A DNA stretch of 64,000 bases, taken from contig JANQGX010000088.1 of the NCBI GenBank assembly GCA_028282885.1, positions 62,001-126,000 of the forward strand. Reading direction: 5' to 3'. This document shows positions 35,687 to 43,816 of this stretch, piece after piece; positions within the stretch are counted from its first letter, which is position 1; every line of letters begins with the position of its first letter. A program made the position numbers and the translations under genes. The notes under the pieces were generated by a model. That model searched no databases, had not been told where the DNA came from, and saw only the letters and a list, made by a program, of their open reading frames with translations. This DNA comes from SAR324 cluster bacterium. GTDB taxonomy: Bacteria; SAR324; XYD2-FULL-50-16.

Positions 35687-36010
35687 ATGAGAATGCTGGC
35701 AGAATTTTTCCCCGAGTTTTCAGAAATGCTCGATAAAATGGATGAGCTTTATGCGGAAAAAAGAAGTATTGACGAGAAGACCTACCAGTTCATCTGTTTT
35801 GCCCTCTCCATAAAAGCCCGTTCCAAACCCTGTGTGCTGAAACACTTCAAAGGGGCCCTGGAGGCCGGAGCAACCGTCAAAGAGCTTTCCTATATTCTGG
35901 CCCTGGTTATGCGGGAAGCAGCAGGAGCCGATGATTGCTGGACTCACGATGTCATTGGTGATTGGGGTGAAATCATTAAAGGCAATGTTAGCTGTGACTG
36001 TCAGAAATAA
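35687..36010 (+). CDS. Carboxymuconolactone decarboxylase-like (AhpD-fold) protein (107 aa)
   Basis: CMD motif: SIKARSKPCVLKHFKGALEAGATVKELSYIL with C-x-x-x-H, and a second cysteine-containing end (DDCWTHDVIGDWG, CDCQK). In this fold the C/H pair is a redox centre, so a peroxide- or disulfide-reducing role with the thioredoxin partner is likely. AAGGAGAATCCT precedes the ATG. Its 3' half is copied at 49.3 kb. Between it and the thioredoxin gene a 19-codon frame with a strong GGAGG (35600) looks like a remnant. Confidence 0.85.
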   Translation: MRMLAEFFPEFSEMLDKMDELYAEKRSIDEKTYQFICFALSIKARSKPCVLKHFKGALEAGATVKELSYILALVMREAAGADDCWTHDVIGDWGEIIKGNVSCDCQK

Positions 36011-36165
36011 GGATCTTCCAGCTGTGTTCAACGGCTGGAAAACCAACTCAGGAGTAATCGATGAAGGACTTCACTCAAATTCGGGTGGGGAAGCATACCA
36101 TCGGCATCACGGGATTAAAACAGGCCCTGGAAGAGTTGGCAACACAATCACATGAGATGGCCGAT
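35848..36165. repeat. Direct repeat R, left copy (318 bp)
   Basis: About 94 percent identical by eye to 49322-49638, with one indel, in the same orientation. It covers the 3' half of the CMD gene and the first 35 codons of the longer thioredoxin-like gene. See the right copy. Confidence 0.9.
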
Positions 36166-36168
36166 TAG
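36061..36168 (+). pseudogene. Truncated thioredoxin-like gene, 5' part only
   Basis: The first 35 codons (starting MKDFTQIRVGKHTIGITG) match the intact 164-aa gene at 49534, then a TAG interrupts where the repeat ends, and unrelated sequence follows. It is the left-hand remnant of a split locus. Confidence 0.85.
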
Positions 36169-36243
36169 ATCTGCATTGTCTTCCGGATTGGCCATGGCAT
36201 CCTTCAGGGTGTCGGTATCGACCCTATTAGACTGAACCTGCAC
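36166..36243 (-). pseudogene. Glycyl-radical-enzyme remnant, copy 2
   Basis: On the minus strand this reads VQVQSNRVDTDTLKDAMANP, matching 18 to 20 residues of the fuller remnant at 37.8-38.1 kb. It begins exactly where repeat R ends, so the junction joined two unrelated decayed genes. Confidence 0.65.
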
Positions 36244-36247
36244 TTAC

Positions 36248-37627
36248 TCACTGTTGTAAGGTATATTCTGACTTTTTGGTCGTACCGATTTTTTTGAGAT
36301 ACCCTTTTTGAATTAGTGAAGAAAGATATTTACGAGCGGTACGATCACTAAACTGGCATAACGTGGCAATTTGTCCCGAAGTAACATAGTCATGTCCTGA
36401 TATAAACTTAATGATCTTTCTTTCGGTACTGGATAGGTCATGCGTCCATTTCCATTTGGAAGAGACTTGAGTGAACAGACCTTTAAGAATGATCTTTGCT
36501 TCAGGAAGTTGGTGTTCTCTAAGTTTTTGTTGCGCGAGATGGATACCTGTACCCCATCCTTCAATCAACCCTATTTCATTTAATCCCTTCGCGATAACAG
36601 GATTGCGAAGTATCGAGATTCCGGTTCCAATATCTGACACTTCCAATCCTTCCGGTAAAGATCCTGGATTTGTGAACTCAATAATATCGTCAAATATTGC
36701 AAACTTTACGGTAGCCGTACTATCCTCAAAGCTTCGATGGCATAGCGCATTTATCATAAATTCCCGGAATGCCAGTTCAGGGTATTCAAAGGAATCAAGT
36801 CTTCCGTCAGCGCTTCGAACTCCCTTAAAAGGAATATGTTTTTTAAAAAAATCAAACGCTTTGGTGTATTGTTGCCAAATGGGACCGTTATCGGAGCTTT
36901 TATCAAGAAAAACCTCAGATGTAATCCCTTTGAATCGAGCCATCTCAAGTTGTACTTGAGGAAGGATTTCTCCGGGGGCAGTATGGAAAAACAGAACGCC
37001 TCCCATCGAAGGAGCATAATCCCCATGCATTTTCAAAACAAAACGCATTTTACTCAGCCACTCCATCTTATTTCCGATAGGCATCGGGATTCCTCGACGA
37101 GACTGCCTTAACTCCAAGTACTCATCAATCAAATTATTGTCCAATTCATCGACGCCGATCTGCTGACAAGGTAGCCGATCCCAGGACAGTCCGCTGGAAA
37201 TCAGCTTCAGGCGCTCCTGTGTTGCATAATCAGCTATTCGTGTCGAGCTGCCAATTCTAATATATGATTGCTTTTTATATTTTCCCTTTTTGATTTTATA
37301 GGGTCGTTGGAAACCCGCCTCAACATGAATACAAAGTACATATTTGCCATTCACGTTCAACAATTGAATTAATGGAATAACATTTGGATAGATATTATCA
37401 ATGATTAAAGCAGCGATCTTTTCTTCCGACTCGATGGCTGTCTCCGCGTCAATACCAATAACTTCACGTGGAATAGAATCTGAAATTCCTATATATAAGT
37501 CACCTCCTGCAGTGTTGGCAAAAGCGCAAATTAATGAAATCAGTTTTTCTTTGCTTGGTATTTGTTCCTTAAACTCTACCGTTGTAGATTCCGCTAGCAC
37601 CTGTATTTTATTAATATCGGTTTCCAT
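36248..37627 (-). CDS. AlbA_2 (Schlafen-like) and RecG-like ATP-binding regulator with wHTH (459 aa)
   Basis: Residues about 10-115 form an AlbA_2 domain (ESTTVEFKEQIPSKEKLISLICAFANTAGGDLYIGISD). Residues about 275-385 form the HATPase_c_4 part (ELAFREFMINALCHRSFEDSTATVKFAIFDDIIEFTNPGSLPEG, GIGTGISILRNPVIA, IEGWGTGI). The last 65 residues are a winged helix (SGQIATLCQFSDRTARKYLSSLIQKGYLKKIG). The family is predicted transcriptional regulator. AGGAGG lies 5 bases before the ATG at 37627; a GTG 6 bases upstream is an alternative. Its promoter contains several matching motifs, suggesting autoregulation. It is inserted between two glycyl-radical-enzyme remnants. Confidence 0.85.
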   Translation of the reverse strand: METDINKIQVLAESTTVEFKEQIPSKEKLISLICAFANTAGGDLYIGISDSIPREVIGIDAETAIESEEKIAALIIDNIYPNVIPLIQLLNVNGKYVLCIHVEAGFQRPYKIKKGKYKKQSYIRIGSSTRIADYATQERLKLISSGLSWDRLPCQQIGVDELDNNLIDEYLELRQSRRGIPMPIGNKMEWLSKMRFVLKMHGDYAPSMGGVLFFHTAPGEILPQVQLEMARFKGITSEVFLDKSSDNGPIWQQYTKAFDFFKKHIPFKGVRSADGRLDSFEYPELAFREFMINALCHRSFEDSTATVKFAIFDDIIEFTNPGSLPEGLEVSDIGTGISILRNPVIAKGLNEIGLIEGWGTGIHLAQQKLREHQLPEAKIILKGLFTQVSSKWKWTHDLSSTERKIIKFISGHDYVTSGQIATLCQFSDRTARKYLSSLIQKGYLKKIGTTKKSEYTLQQ

Positions 37628-37638
37628 GACCACCTCCT

Positions 37639-37676
37639 TTCCGAATAATATAATTCGGAATAATTCGGCATGTCAA
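37639..37676 (-). promoter_or_regulatory. AlbA_2 regulator promoter with palindromic operator array
   Basis: Minus strand: TTGACA (37671-37676), 17 bases, TTATAT (37648-37653). TTCCGAAT (37639-37646) and ATTCGGAA (37653-37660) form a 22-bp palindrome over the -10 box. More ATTCGG/TTCCG copies occur upstream to about 37740 (at least four), a repeated operator suited to the regulator's winged helix. Confidence 0.7.
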
Positions 37677-37772
37677 GTCGAATATTTTGTATTTAATTCC
37701 GAAAACTTCCGTATTAAATTATTCGGCTGGATTCGGAACTTAAGAGATGGCCTTGACCAGGAATTTTGTTTT

Positions 37773-38061
37773 TTACAATCCGAACTCGCTGCGGCGGATA
37801 AGTTCCAGCTACAGGTCGCGCTGCAGTTGGACAAAGTAGCCGCAGTAACCGGATATGCGAAACCAGAAGGTCGGCATAGTGTTCCGGATTGACCATAGCG
37901 TCCTTCAGGGTGTCCGTATCCACCACGTTGAACTGTACCTGCATCCTTCCCTTTTCAAAGTAGGTCTGCGCATAGTCCATCATCCGGTCCACCGTCTGCT
38001 CGTAGGTGTCTTTTGCCGAAGGGACGACCCGCGCATTAAAGGCGATATTATTTATTATTAA
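37773..38061 (-). pseudogene. Glycyl-radical-enzyme C-terminal remnant, copy 1
   Basis: The minus strand reads NNIAFNARVVPS, then MDYAQTYFEKGRMQVQFNVVDTDTLKDAMVNPEHYADLLV, the typical pyruvate-formate-lyase-like C-terminal region. A one-base insertion near 37860 breaks the frame; with it removed the sequence continues RISGYCGYFVQLQ, including the RVxGY-type glycyl-radical motif, then an in-frame TAG (37809-37811) and the natural stop at 37773-37775. The N-terminal 700 or so residues are absent. Confidence 0.8.
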
Positions 38062-38115
38062 AGGCGCTGCAGTCGCGTAGCGCCTGAATATTTTCAGCAC
38101 CTCGCCCCAACAAGA

Positions 38116-39087
38116 TTGAATCTTTTCTTTTTCAATTTGCTCTCTAGGTCGAATTTTGGACAGAATAGTGAACATATATTTTCCTTCTTATCGCGATTCA
38201 AATCCGCTCTTGAATTTTTCGGGCTTGATCATGGCGATTCTGAGTGTTTATCATCCCAGGGACCCAAAGGCATCACCCTTTGGCAGATATTCTCCCGACA
38301 TTATGAGAACTTTGAAAGAAACTACCCGGAGAAATTCGAAAAGCGGTATGGATTTTTCAGGCCTGTTATCGGCGAAGTTGTTCGCGCTTATCTGAGATGT
38401 GCAGATCTGAAAGAAGGCTTTGCCCGGGTGAGATGCCCGAATTGCGGGCATGAATTTTTGCTCCAGTTTTCATGTGAAACTCGCTGTTGTTGCCCATCAT
38501 GACAGGCTAAACAGGCAATTATTTTTGCACATCACCTCAATAAAAACGTACTCTGTCCGGTGCCTCATCGGCAGTATGTCTTTTCCATTCCGAGAATGCC
38601 GAGAACATATTTCAAGTATGACCGGTCCTTGTTAGGCGGGCTTTGCCGGTGCGCATACCGGAGCCTGTTGACATTTCTGCGGGAAGTCGTCGGATTGAAA
38701 GAGGGTGTACCGGGTGCGGTGCCAGCCATTCACAGCTTCGGGGGCGATCCCGCCAAATGGCACCCACACCTCCATGTCCTTTCCACAGACGGGCTTTTCA
38801 AAGATTCAGGTACCTTTTACGTGATGAAAAATGTGGATCTGAAGCCGCTTGAAGAAATATTTCGAGCTGAGTTGTTCCGGTTTTTGAAACGAGAGGGAAT
38901 AATAACCGACGAATTGACAAACAAGTTTCTAAAATGGCGCCACTCCGGTTTTAGCGTTGATAATGGCGTTCGAACTGAAAAAGAGGATAAGGAAGGTGCC
39001 GAAGCCAAAGCCCAACACATAGAGTCCAAACTTGGAAAAAGCGGGATTGTGCTGTTGACTTCGAAAAACCGATTTCTTATCATCTGA
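38116..39087 (+). pseudogene. IS91-family transposase remnant, interrupted and truncated
   Basis: The first part (NYPEKFEKRYGFFRPVIGEVV, then a zinc-ribbon RCPNCGHEFLLQFSCETRCCCPS) and the second part (VPHRQYVFSIPRMPRTYFKYDRSLLGG, KWHPHLHVLSTDGLF) match the Y2/HUH-type IS91 transposase; HPHLH is the HUH motif. A TGA at 38500-38502 takes the place of the cysteine expected after CPS, and the C terminus is cut at 39.06 kb, before the catalytic tyrosine region, so it is inactive. Expected length of such transposases is about 390-420 aa. Confidence 0.8.
38985..39053. repeat. 69-bp direct repeat from the IS91 remnant, left copy
   Basis: Matches 40584-40652 with four mismatches in the same orientation; it is inside the transposase C-terminal coding part. 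The two copies bracket the AT-rich island. Confidence 0.85.
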
Positions 39088-39124
39088 CAAAGAATATAAA
39101 CACCAGTAAATCTGTGTATTTATC

Positions 39125-39349
39125 ATGGGTTATGAAATAGCAGTAAGAAAGTTATCAAAAAGTAGAGTAATCCAAAAATTAACATTGATGTCAAAGGATA
39201 AGTTGATTTTAAATCCTGAAAAGATTGCTAAGGCATTGAATAAGTTTGAATTTAGCTTTTTTACGAATAAAAAGGTGAATATCAAGAACTTTATTGCAAA
39301 TCAAGGTCAAATATTTAGAATTTATCAGCGAAAGCTTAAGAAAAAGTAG
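39125..39349 (+). CDS. AT-rich ORF of unknown function (74 aa)
   Basis: ATG-started frame, product very basic (about 19 K/R) and hydrophilic, KLTLMSKDKLILNPEKIAK. No family. Codon use matches the island rather than the chromosome. No good ribosome binding site. Confidence 0.4.
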   Translation: MGYEIAVRKLSKSRVIQKLTLMSKDKLILNPEKIAKALNKFEFSFFTNKKVNIKNFIANQGQIFRIYQRKLKKK

Positions 39350-39370
39350 ATAATTGCATTTTGTGAAAAA

Positions 39371-40291
39371 ATGGGAATTGAAACTTTTACTACCGAAGAT
39401 ATGCCAACAGGCGCTGTTGATGATGTTATTAATAGTTATAAGATTCCTCAAAGTCTTCATATGAAAGATGTTGGTGTAAGTGAAGGCGGCAGTGTTTCTA
39501 GACGAGGACTGCTTACATCTGCTGGAAAAACTGTTAGTGATACAGTTGATAGAATAACTGATAGTCCTAGTGACCATAGTGTTGATTATAGAAGATTACA
39601 TCCTAGCAGAAGAGATTTTCTAAAAACAGGAGTTGTAGCAGGGTTAGGATTAGCTACAGGATTAGGAATGAGTGAAGATGCTGAAGCAGCGCATAAAGAT
39701 AAGATTGCAGCTCATATGACTTGTTATCAAAATAATATGATGATGTATGGTTTAGCATTGTTTATTGCTGCAACCAGATTTAATCTTGATTTAAAAAATA
39801 AAAAATTTAAAGCAAAAAATATTAAAAATAATAGATTAGGATATTTCACAGGATTGGAAATAATAGACAATGAAATTAGAGCTATAGATCCAAAACATAA
39901 CTCTATGGGATATGTAACAGAATTCAAAGTTGAAGGAAATAAAATCATTGGCACAAAAATTGTGAGAAATAGAATTGGTTATTATACAGGTTTAGAAAAT
40001 ATTGATAAAGATGTTATCACTGCGACTGATGTAAAACATAATTCTATAGGATACCCAACTAAATTTAAAATTGATAGAAATAAAATAATTGGAATGGATA
40101 TTGTAAGAAATAGAATTGGATATTTTACAGGTTTAGAAGATATTGATAAAGATATAATTTCTGCTACCAATGTAAAACCTAATTCCATAGGATATGTCAC
40201 TGAATTTAAAGTAGATGGAAACAAAATTATTGGTACAAAAATTAAAAGAAATAAAATTGGATATTTTACTGGCTTAGAAATTATTACTTAA
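39371..40291 (+). CDS. Tat-signal protein with seven IGY repeats (306 aa)
   Basis: A twin-arginine motif SRRDFLK at residues 79-85 is followed by a hydrophobic stretch (GVVAGLGLATGLGM) and DAEAA, a Tat-like leader placed unusually far from the N terminus. Another RR occurs at residues 44-45. Residues about 130-306 consist of seven 23-24-residue units alternating between two forms, one ending near NRIGYYTGLE and the other near HNSIGYPTKFK. Strand-turn-strand content suggests a beta-solenoid or beta-propeller-like surface protein. Codon use is extremely AT-rich. No homologue is recognised. Confidence 0.6.
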   Translation: MGIETFTTEDMPTGAVDDVINSYKIPQSLHMKDVGVSEGGSVSRRGLLTSAGKTVSDTVDRITDSPSDHSVDYRRLHPSRRDFLKTGVVAGLGLATGLGMSEDAEAAHKDKIAAHMTCYQNNMMMYGLALFIAATRFNLDLKNKKFKAKNIKNNRLGYFTGLEIIDNEIRAIDPKHNSMGYVTEFKVEGNKIIGTKIVRNRIGYYTGLENIDKDVITATDVKHNSIGYPTKFKIDRNKIIGMDIVRNRIGYFTGLEDIDKDIISATNVKPNSIGYVTEFKVDGNKIIGTKIKRNKIGYFTGLEIIT

Positions 40292-40372
40292 AAAATCTGA
40301 AATCTAAAAATACATTCTAATCTGAATTCTACTACTTTTTAGAAAATAACATTTTAATTCATGTTAAAGAAT

Positions 40373-40570
40373 TTAAGAAGATGTAGTTGTTGATGATGTA
40401 TCTGTATTTGTACCCAATCTATTACTGCTTTGCATACCAGCTAATCCCATCATCCTACATCCAGGTATTGAAATTCCTTTACTTTTTAACTGCATAAGCA
40501 TTTTTAGATCCCCTGTCAATCCAGCACTGTCTTTAGATTTAATAAATATCTCTATTTGTTGTCCTTGCTC
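40373..40570 (-). pseudogene. 3' end of a gene truncated by the island boundary
   Basis: A minus-strand frame without a start codon encodes about 65 residues (IEIFIKSKDSAGLTGDLKML, then a serine/threonine-rich end) and stops at 40373-40375; an upstream TAA at 40571-40573 marks the point where the reading frame is cut. Composition matches the island. Unknown family. Confidence 0.5.
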
Positions 40571-40583
40571 TTAACCAGTGTCT

Positions 40584-40652
40584 GGATAAGGAAGGTGTCG
40601 AAGCCATAGCCCAATACATAGAGTCCAAATTTGGAAAAAGCGGGATTGTGCT
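40584..40652. repeat. 69-bp direct repeat of IS91 sequence, right copy
   Basis: See 38985-39053. It is not part of a gene here; about 70 bases downstream the M81-like gene ends. Confidence 0.85.
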
Positions 40653-40725
40653 TAAAACCTGCTTTGTTTGTTTTTAGGTTTGGAGAGAGGGTGACACACA
40701 AGGGACTGACTCTCGCGAAGGGCAA

Positions 40726-42189
40726 TTAACTGAATGGGTTATCTATTCGAGGCCAATATAATGTATTTTGGTGTTTGTAAGGTATCGATTTAAAGTCGGG
40801 ATTAATGGCTCCAGGCGTTGCTACATATAAAATACGTCCAGCCATCGGTGCAAAACCAGCATGGAAGTGCTGGGAGGACTTAACCACAATTAGCTCTTTT
40901 TGAGTCAGATCGATGCCATGTCCGGAAAATGCATTTGGGTGAAACGTCTGGACCCTTTGTTGATTGATGACAAGATCGATCTTTCCGGGCGTATTGATAA
41001 CTCGTATCCAGGCACTGTTGCCAAGCTGTACAGGAAGTTCTCCGTGAAACTGGACGATGTCATCCTTCAATGCTCTGACTTCGACTTCAAGATCGATGGG
41101 ATTCCCTGATACGTTTCCACATTTCCCCCCCAGTCTCAGATTAAGTCTGGCGTTTTCACCAGCTTCCCGGCAGAAACCAAGGGATACCGGATCCCAAAAA
41201 ATGCCGGCTGCCACCGATTCAAACCCGCTTTCAATAATTGCCCGCAACAGAAAGGTAGCATCGCTTGGAGCCCCTCCTCCTGCATTGTCGGAAACATCAG
41301 CCAGAATCACAGGGAATGGACCCTTTTTGGCTTCATAAAGGGCTTCTTCGATCGTTCGATAATCCGGAAGTAGCTCATGCCGCGTGGCAAACAGTTCCAC
41401 TCCAAACTGCTCGGCAACCGTAGCAGCTAAATGCGCATCATCATCCGATATTACCAGCATACGCGTACCGGTTCTACTGGTATCCCCCCAGGGGAATCCG
41501 TGTATTAGAGAGGCTGAGAGTATGGTCTTTTTTTTCTCCAGTTCCAGCAATCTGTTTATGAAACCGCGCATGGGTTGTTTGGAGGTGTGATAGGTCGCGA
41601 TCATTCTGCAATCATAATCACGCATCACCGGTTTGATTGTTCCCTCAGCCGCTTTAATCGCTAACCCAAAAATATCTTCAGCTCTTTCAGGGATGTCAAT
41701 ATGGGGATACTCTTTATAGGCTACCAGAATCGAAGCAGCCTGCATCATCGCTTCGGTCAGATGAGCGTGAGGATCCAACAATCCCGCAATGATAACTTCC
41801 GGTCCAACCAATTCCCTGATTTGGCCAAGCAGCTCACCTTCGCAATCATCATAGCCATCTGCAATCATTGCCCCGTGCAACGAGAGAAGGATGATGTCAA
41901 CGGGAAGGGCAGCTGTCAGGTCGGCCAGAATAGTGTCTCGGAAGGATTCGAAAACAGAGCGGACAGTGGGTCCTGCCGGTTGAGCCCAGGCATTCAGGCT
42001 CTCTACCACAGAACAGGCTTCCTTTTCCGCCATCCCCTTCCAAATATGCAGTGCAGCATTGGCCTGCACCCTGGGTTTTGACGTCGCATCACCATAGGAT
42101 AGCATCCCATCCTGAAATGCTCTGATCCCTGTTGGTATTGGGGAAAAGGAATTGGTCTCAGTTGCAAGACCGGCCAGAAACAGTTTCAT
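40726..42189 (-). CDS. M81/MlrC-like metallopeptidase-family protein (487 aa)
   Basis: The family is recognised by KLFLAGLATETNSFSPIPT at the start, LLSLHGAMIADGYDDCEGELL, ILLDPHAH-type motif GLLDPHAHLTEAM (zinc ligands D, H and H), YKEYPHID, and VILADVSDNAGGGAPSDATFLLRA (DxxDNPGGGxPGD-like). MlrC cleaves linearised microcystin; most members are in catabolic operons with unknown peptide or amide substrates. It ends the operon below the TRAP transporter genes. Confidence 0.85.
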   Translation of the reverse strand: MKLFLAGLATETNSFSPIPTGIRAFQDGMLSYGDATSKPRVQANAALHIWKGMAEKEACSVVESLNAWAQPAGPTVRSVFESFRDTILADLTAALPVDIILLSLHGAMIADGYDDCEGELLGQIRELVGPEVIIAGLLDPHAHLTEAMMQAASILVAYKEYPHIDIPERAEDIFGLAIKAAEGTIKPVMRDYDCRMIATYHTSKQPMRGFINRLLELEKKKTILSASLIHGFPWGDTSRTGTRMLVISDDDAHLAATVAEQFGVELFATRHELLPDYRTIEEALYEAKKGPFPVILADVSDNAGGGAPSDATFLLRAIIESGFESVAAGIFWDPVSLGFCREAGENARLNLRLGGKCGNVSGNPIDLEVEVRALKDDIVQFHGELPVQLGNSAWIRVINTPGKIDLVINQQRVQTFHPNAFSGHGIDLTQKELIVVKSSQHFHAGFAPMAGRILYVATPGAINPDFKSIPYKHQNTLYWPRIDNPFS

Positions 42190-42225
42190 TCTCAGTTGTT
42201 CAACTTATTAGCTGATTAAATCCAT

Positions 42226-42717
42226 TCATGTTTTATCTGGGTTTTCTCCCGGTATACTTTGTTTGATATCCACAAAAACCTTCACCCCGGCGTGCAGCAG
42301 GATAATTGCTGCGGCTATGGGGACTGCAATGGTAACAATTGCAGCGGAGATACCAAGCGCTTCCGTGGTACGATGTGCCGAACGCTCGAGAAATCGCTGG
42401 CTATACCATAAAACCGGTCCCAAAAAAATAAATACGGCTATTCCTCTTGAAAGTGAGGCACCGATCTGTATCCATCGCTTGCTGTTTTTTGGCGGTTCAA
42501 ACAAGCGTGGATCCCTGTTGAAGTAGAATGCGACCGAGGCCCCGAGCATTCCACTCCAGATCATGCAGTAACGCGCGGCTTCGGCTGTCCAGGTTGGCGG
42601 TGTTTGAAAAACATATCTCGCGACAACCTGGACCATGACAATCACCAGCATGGCAGCCAGGAAGATAATAGACCCCGCCCAGGCGACTTTATTCAAAAAA
42701 CGATTGATCTTTTCCAT
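42226..42717 (-). CDS. dctQ: TRAP transporter small permease, DctQ-like (163 aa)
   Basis: Four hydrophobic helices and the DctQ pattern: MLVIVMVQVVARYVFQTPPTWTAEAARYCMIWSGMLGASVAF. ATG at 42717 gives the usual length; a TTG at 42744 closer to an AAGG element would add 9 residues. Between the binding-protein gene and the M81-like gene. Confidence 0.85.
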   Translation of the reverse strand: MEKINRFLNKVAWAGSIIFLAAMLVIVMVQVVARYVFQTPPTWTAEAARYCMIWSGMLGASVAFYFNRDPRLFEPPKNSKRWIQIGASLSRGIAVFIFLGPVLWYSQRFLERSAHRTTEALGISAAIVTIAVPIAAAIILLHAGVKVFVDIKQSIPGENPDKT

Positions 42718-42750
42718 CAGATTCTTTGAAACAGGTTTTTTCAAAGAGCC

Positions 42751-43767
42751 TTAACGGCTTGCGGCAGCAGCATCCAGGAATCTCTTGGCAGTCTGCTCTC
42801 CCAGAGTTTTAGCATAGAGTTTTTTGACTCGCTCGGAAAACAGGCGAATTTCTGCATCCGAATTGTCATATACCGTAACACCGGCAGCTTTCAGGTTATC
42901 CAGTGCCTTTGCGCTGATGCGGGTTGTCCACTGACGGTTAGCCCAGGTTGCAGCAACAACTGCTTCCTCAACCGCTTTGCGATCGGAACCGGATAATCCT
43001 TGATACCAGTCTTCCGAACAAATTGCAGCCCGCAACGGAATATTGAAGGCAATATCCGAGAAATATTTTAGAATCTCTTCATGTTTGAACATGAGCGGAA
43101 CAACCGGACTGTTCAAATAACCGTCGGCAACACCAGTCTGGAGTGCGTTATAGATCTCTCCCCACGGCACGATAACGGTATTGGCTCCCCAGGCCTCAAT
43201 AAACTGAGCCTGCATCCCGTCTTTTGCCCGAATACGAAGACCGGGAATATCGTCCGGACTCTTTATCACTTTTTTGGTATTGGCAAGACCACCCGGTGTA
43301 CCTGAGCTGACCAGTGCCAACAGTCGGACCCCTTTTGGATTTATGGAGCGGTTAATCCGGTCCATCAAATCGGAATTGGCAATCGCACGGTCCAGATGCT
43401 CGAGCGATTTAAACATATAGGGCTGGGTAAAACCGAAAATTGTCTTGTCAAGGCCGCCAATCATGGCAACATCGGACATCGAGACTTCAAGCAACCCCTG
43501 GCGAACCTGGTCCAGTTTCTCGTCCTCACCTCCCAGGGCTCCCCGCTGGTAGACACTAATCGACAATCCCCTGGACTTGATGAATTCGCCAAAGGTGTTA
43601 GCCCAGACAAACGTCCCCGAAGTTTCGGGATTTGGTGGCGCATCCAATGCAATTTTGACTTTCCTTCCGGCAGCCACAGCCGATTCAGATGACAAAAGGC
43701 CAACCAGAATCATTCCGACAATTGTCAACAACAAACTCGTATATCGCATTAAACTGTTTTTTGCCAT
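42751..43767 (-). CDS. dctP: TRAP transporter substrate-binding protein, DctP-like (338 aa)
   Basis: Signal peptide (residues about 10-32, VAA) and DctP features: KIALDAPPNPETSGTFVWANTFGEFIKSRG, GGEDEKLDQVRQGLLEVSMSD, GLRIRAKDGMQAQFIEAWGANTVIVPWGEIYNALQTGVADG with the carboxylate-binding arginine in LRIRAK. The ligand is thus probably an organic acid. GGAGACCTATA precedes the ATG. Confidence 0.9.
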   Translation of the reverse strand: MAKNSLMRYTSLLLTIVGMILVGLLSSESAVAAGRKVKIALDAPPNPETSGTFVWANTFGEFIKSRGLSISVYQRGALGGEDEKLDQVRQGLLEVSMSDVAMIGGLDKTIFGFTQPYMFKSLEHLDRAIANSDLMDRINRSINPKGVRLLALVSSGTPGGLANTKKVIKSPDDIPGLRIRAKDGMQAQFIEAWGANTVIVPWGEIYNALQTGVADGYLNSPVVPLMFKHEEILKYFSDIAFNIPLRAAICSEDWYQGLSGSDRKAVEEAVVAATWANRQWTTRISAKALDNLKAAGVTVYDNSDAEIRLFSERVKKLYAKTLGEQTAKRFLDAAAASR

Positions 43768-43816
43768 TATAGGTCTCCTTGTTTATGGGTTTAATCGTTC
43801 ACGATCTCACCTGTTG

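Larger units (their letters stand above)
39090..40575. mobile_element. AT-rich island of foreign appearance, about 1.5 kb
   Basis: Base composition and codon use change abruptly at both ends: the region uses A/T-ending codons almost only (many AAA, AAT, ATA, TTA), whereas the neighbours are balanced. It contains a 74-aa frame, a 306-aa repeat protein and the truncated 3' end of a gene on the other strand, and is bracketed by direct repeats of IS91 sequence. It looks like an insertion captured by the transposase sequence; an assembly chimera is the alternative. Confidence 0.65.

Noticed and set aside
38500..38502. TGA in place of a cysteine, possible selenocysteine
   Set aside because: It lies in an IS91 transposase that is also truncated at its C terminus; a nonsense mutation is simpler.
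39371..40291. CRISPR-like or tandem DNA repeat array in the AT-rich island
   Set aside because: The repeats are at protein level with diverged codons and form part of one open frame.
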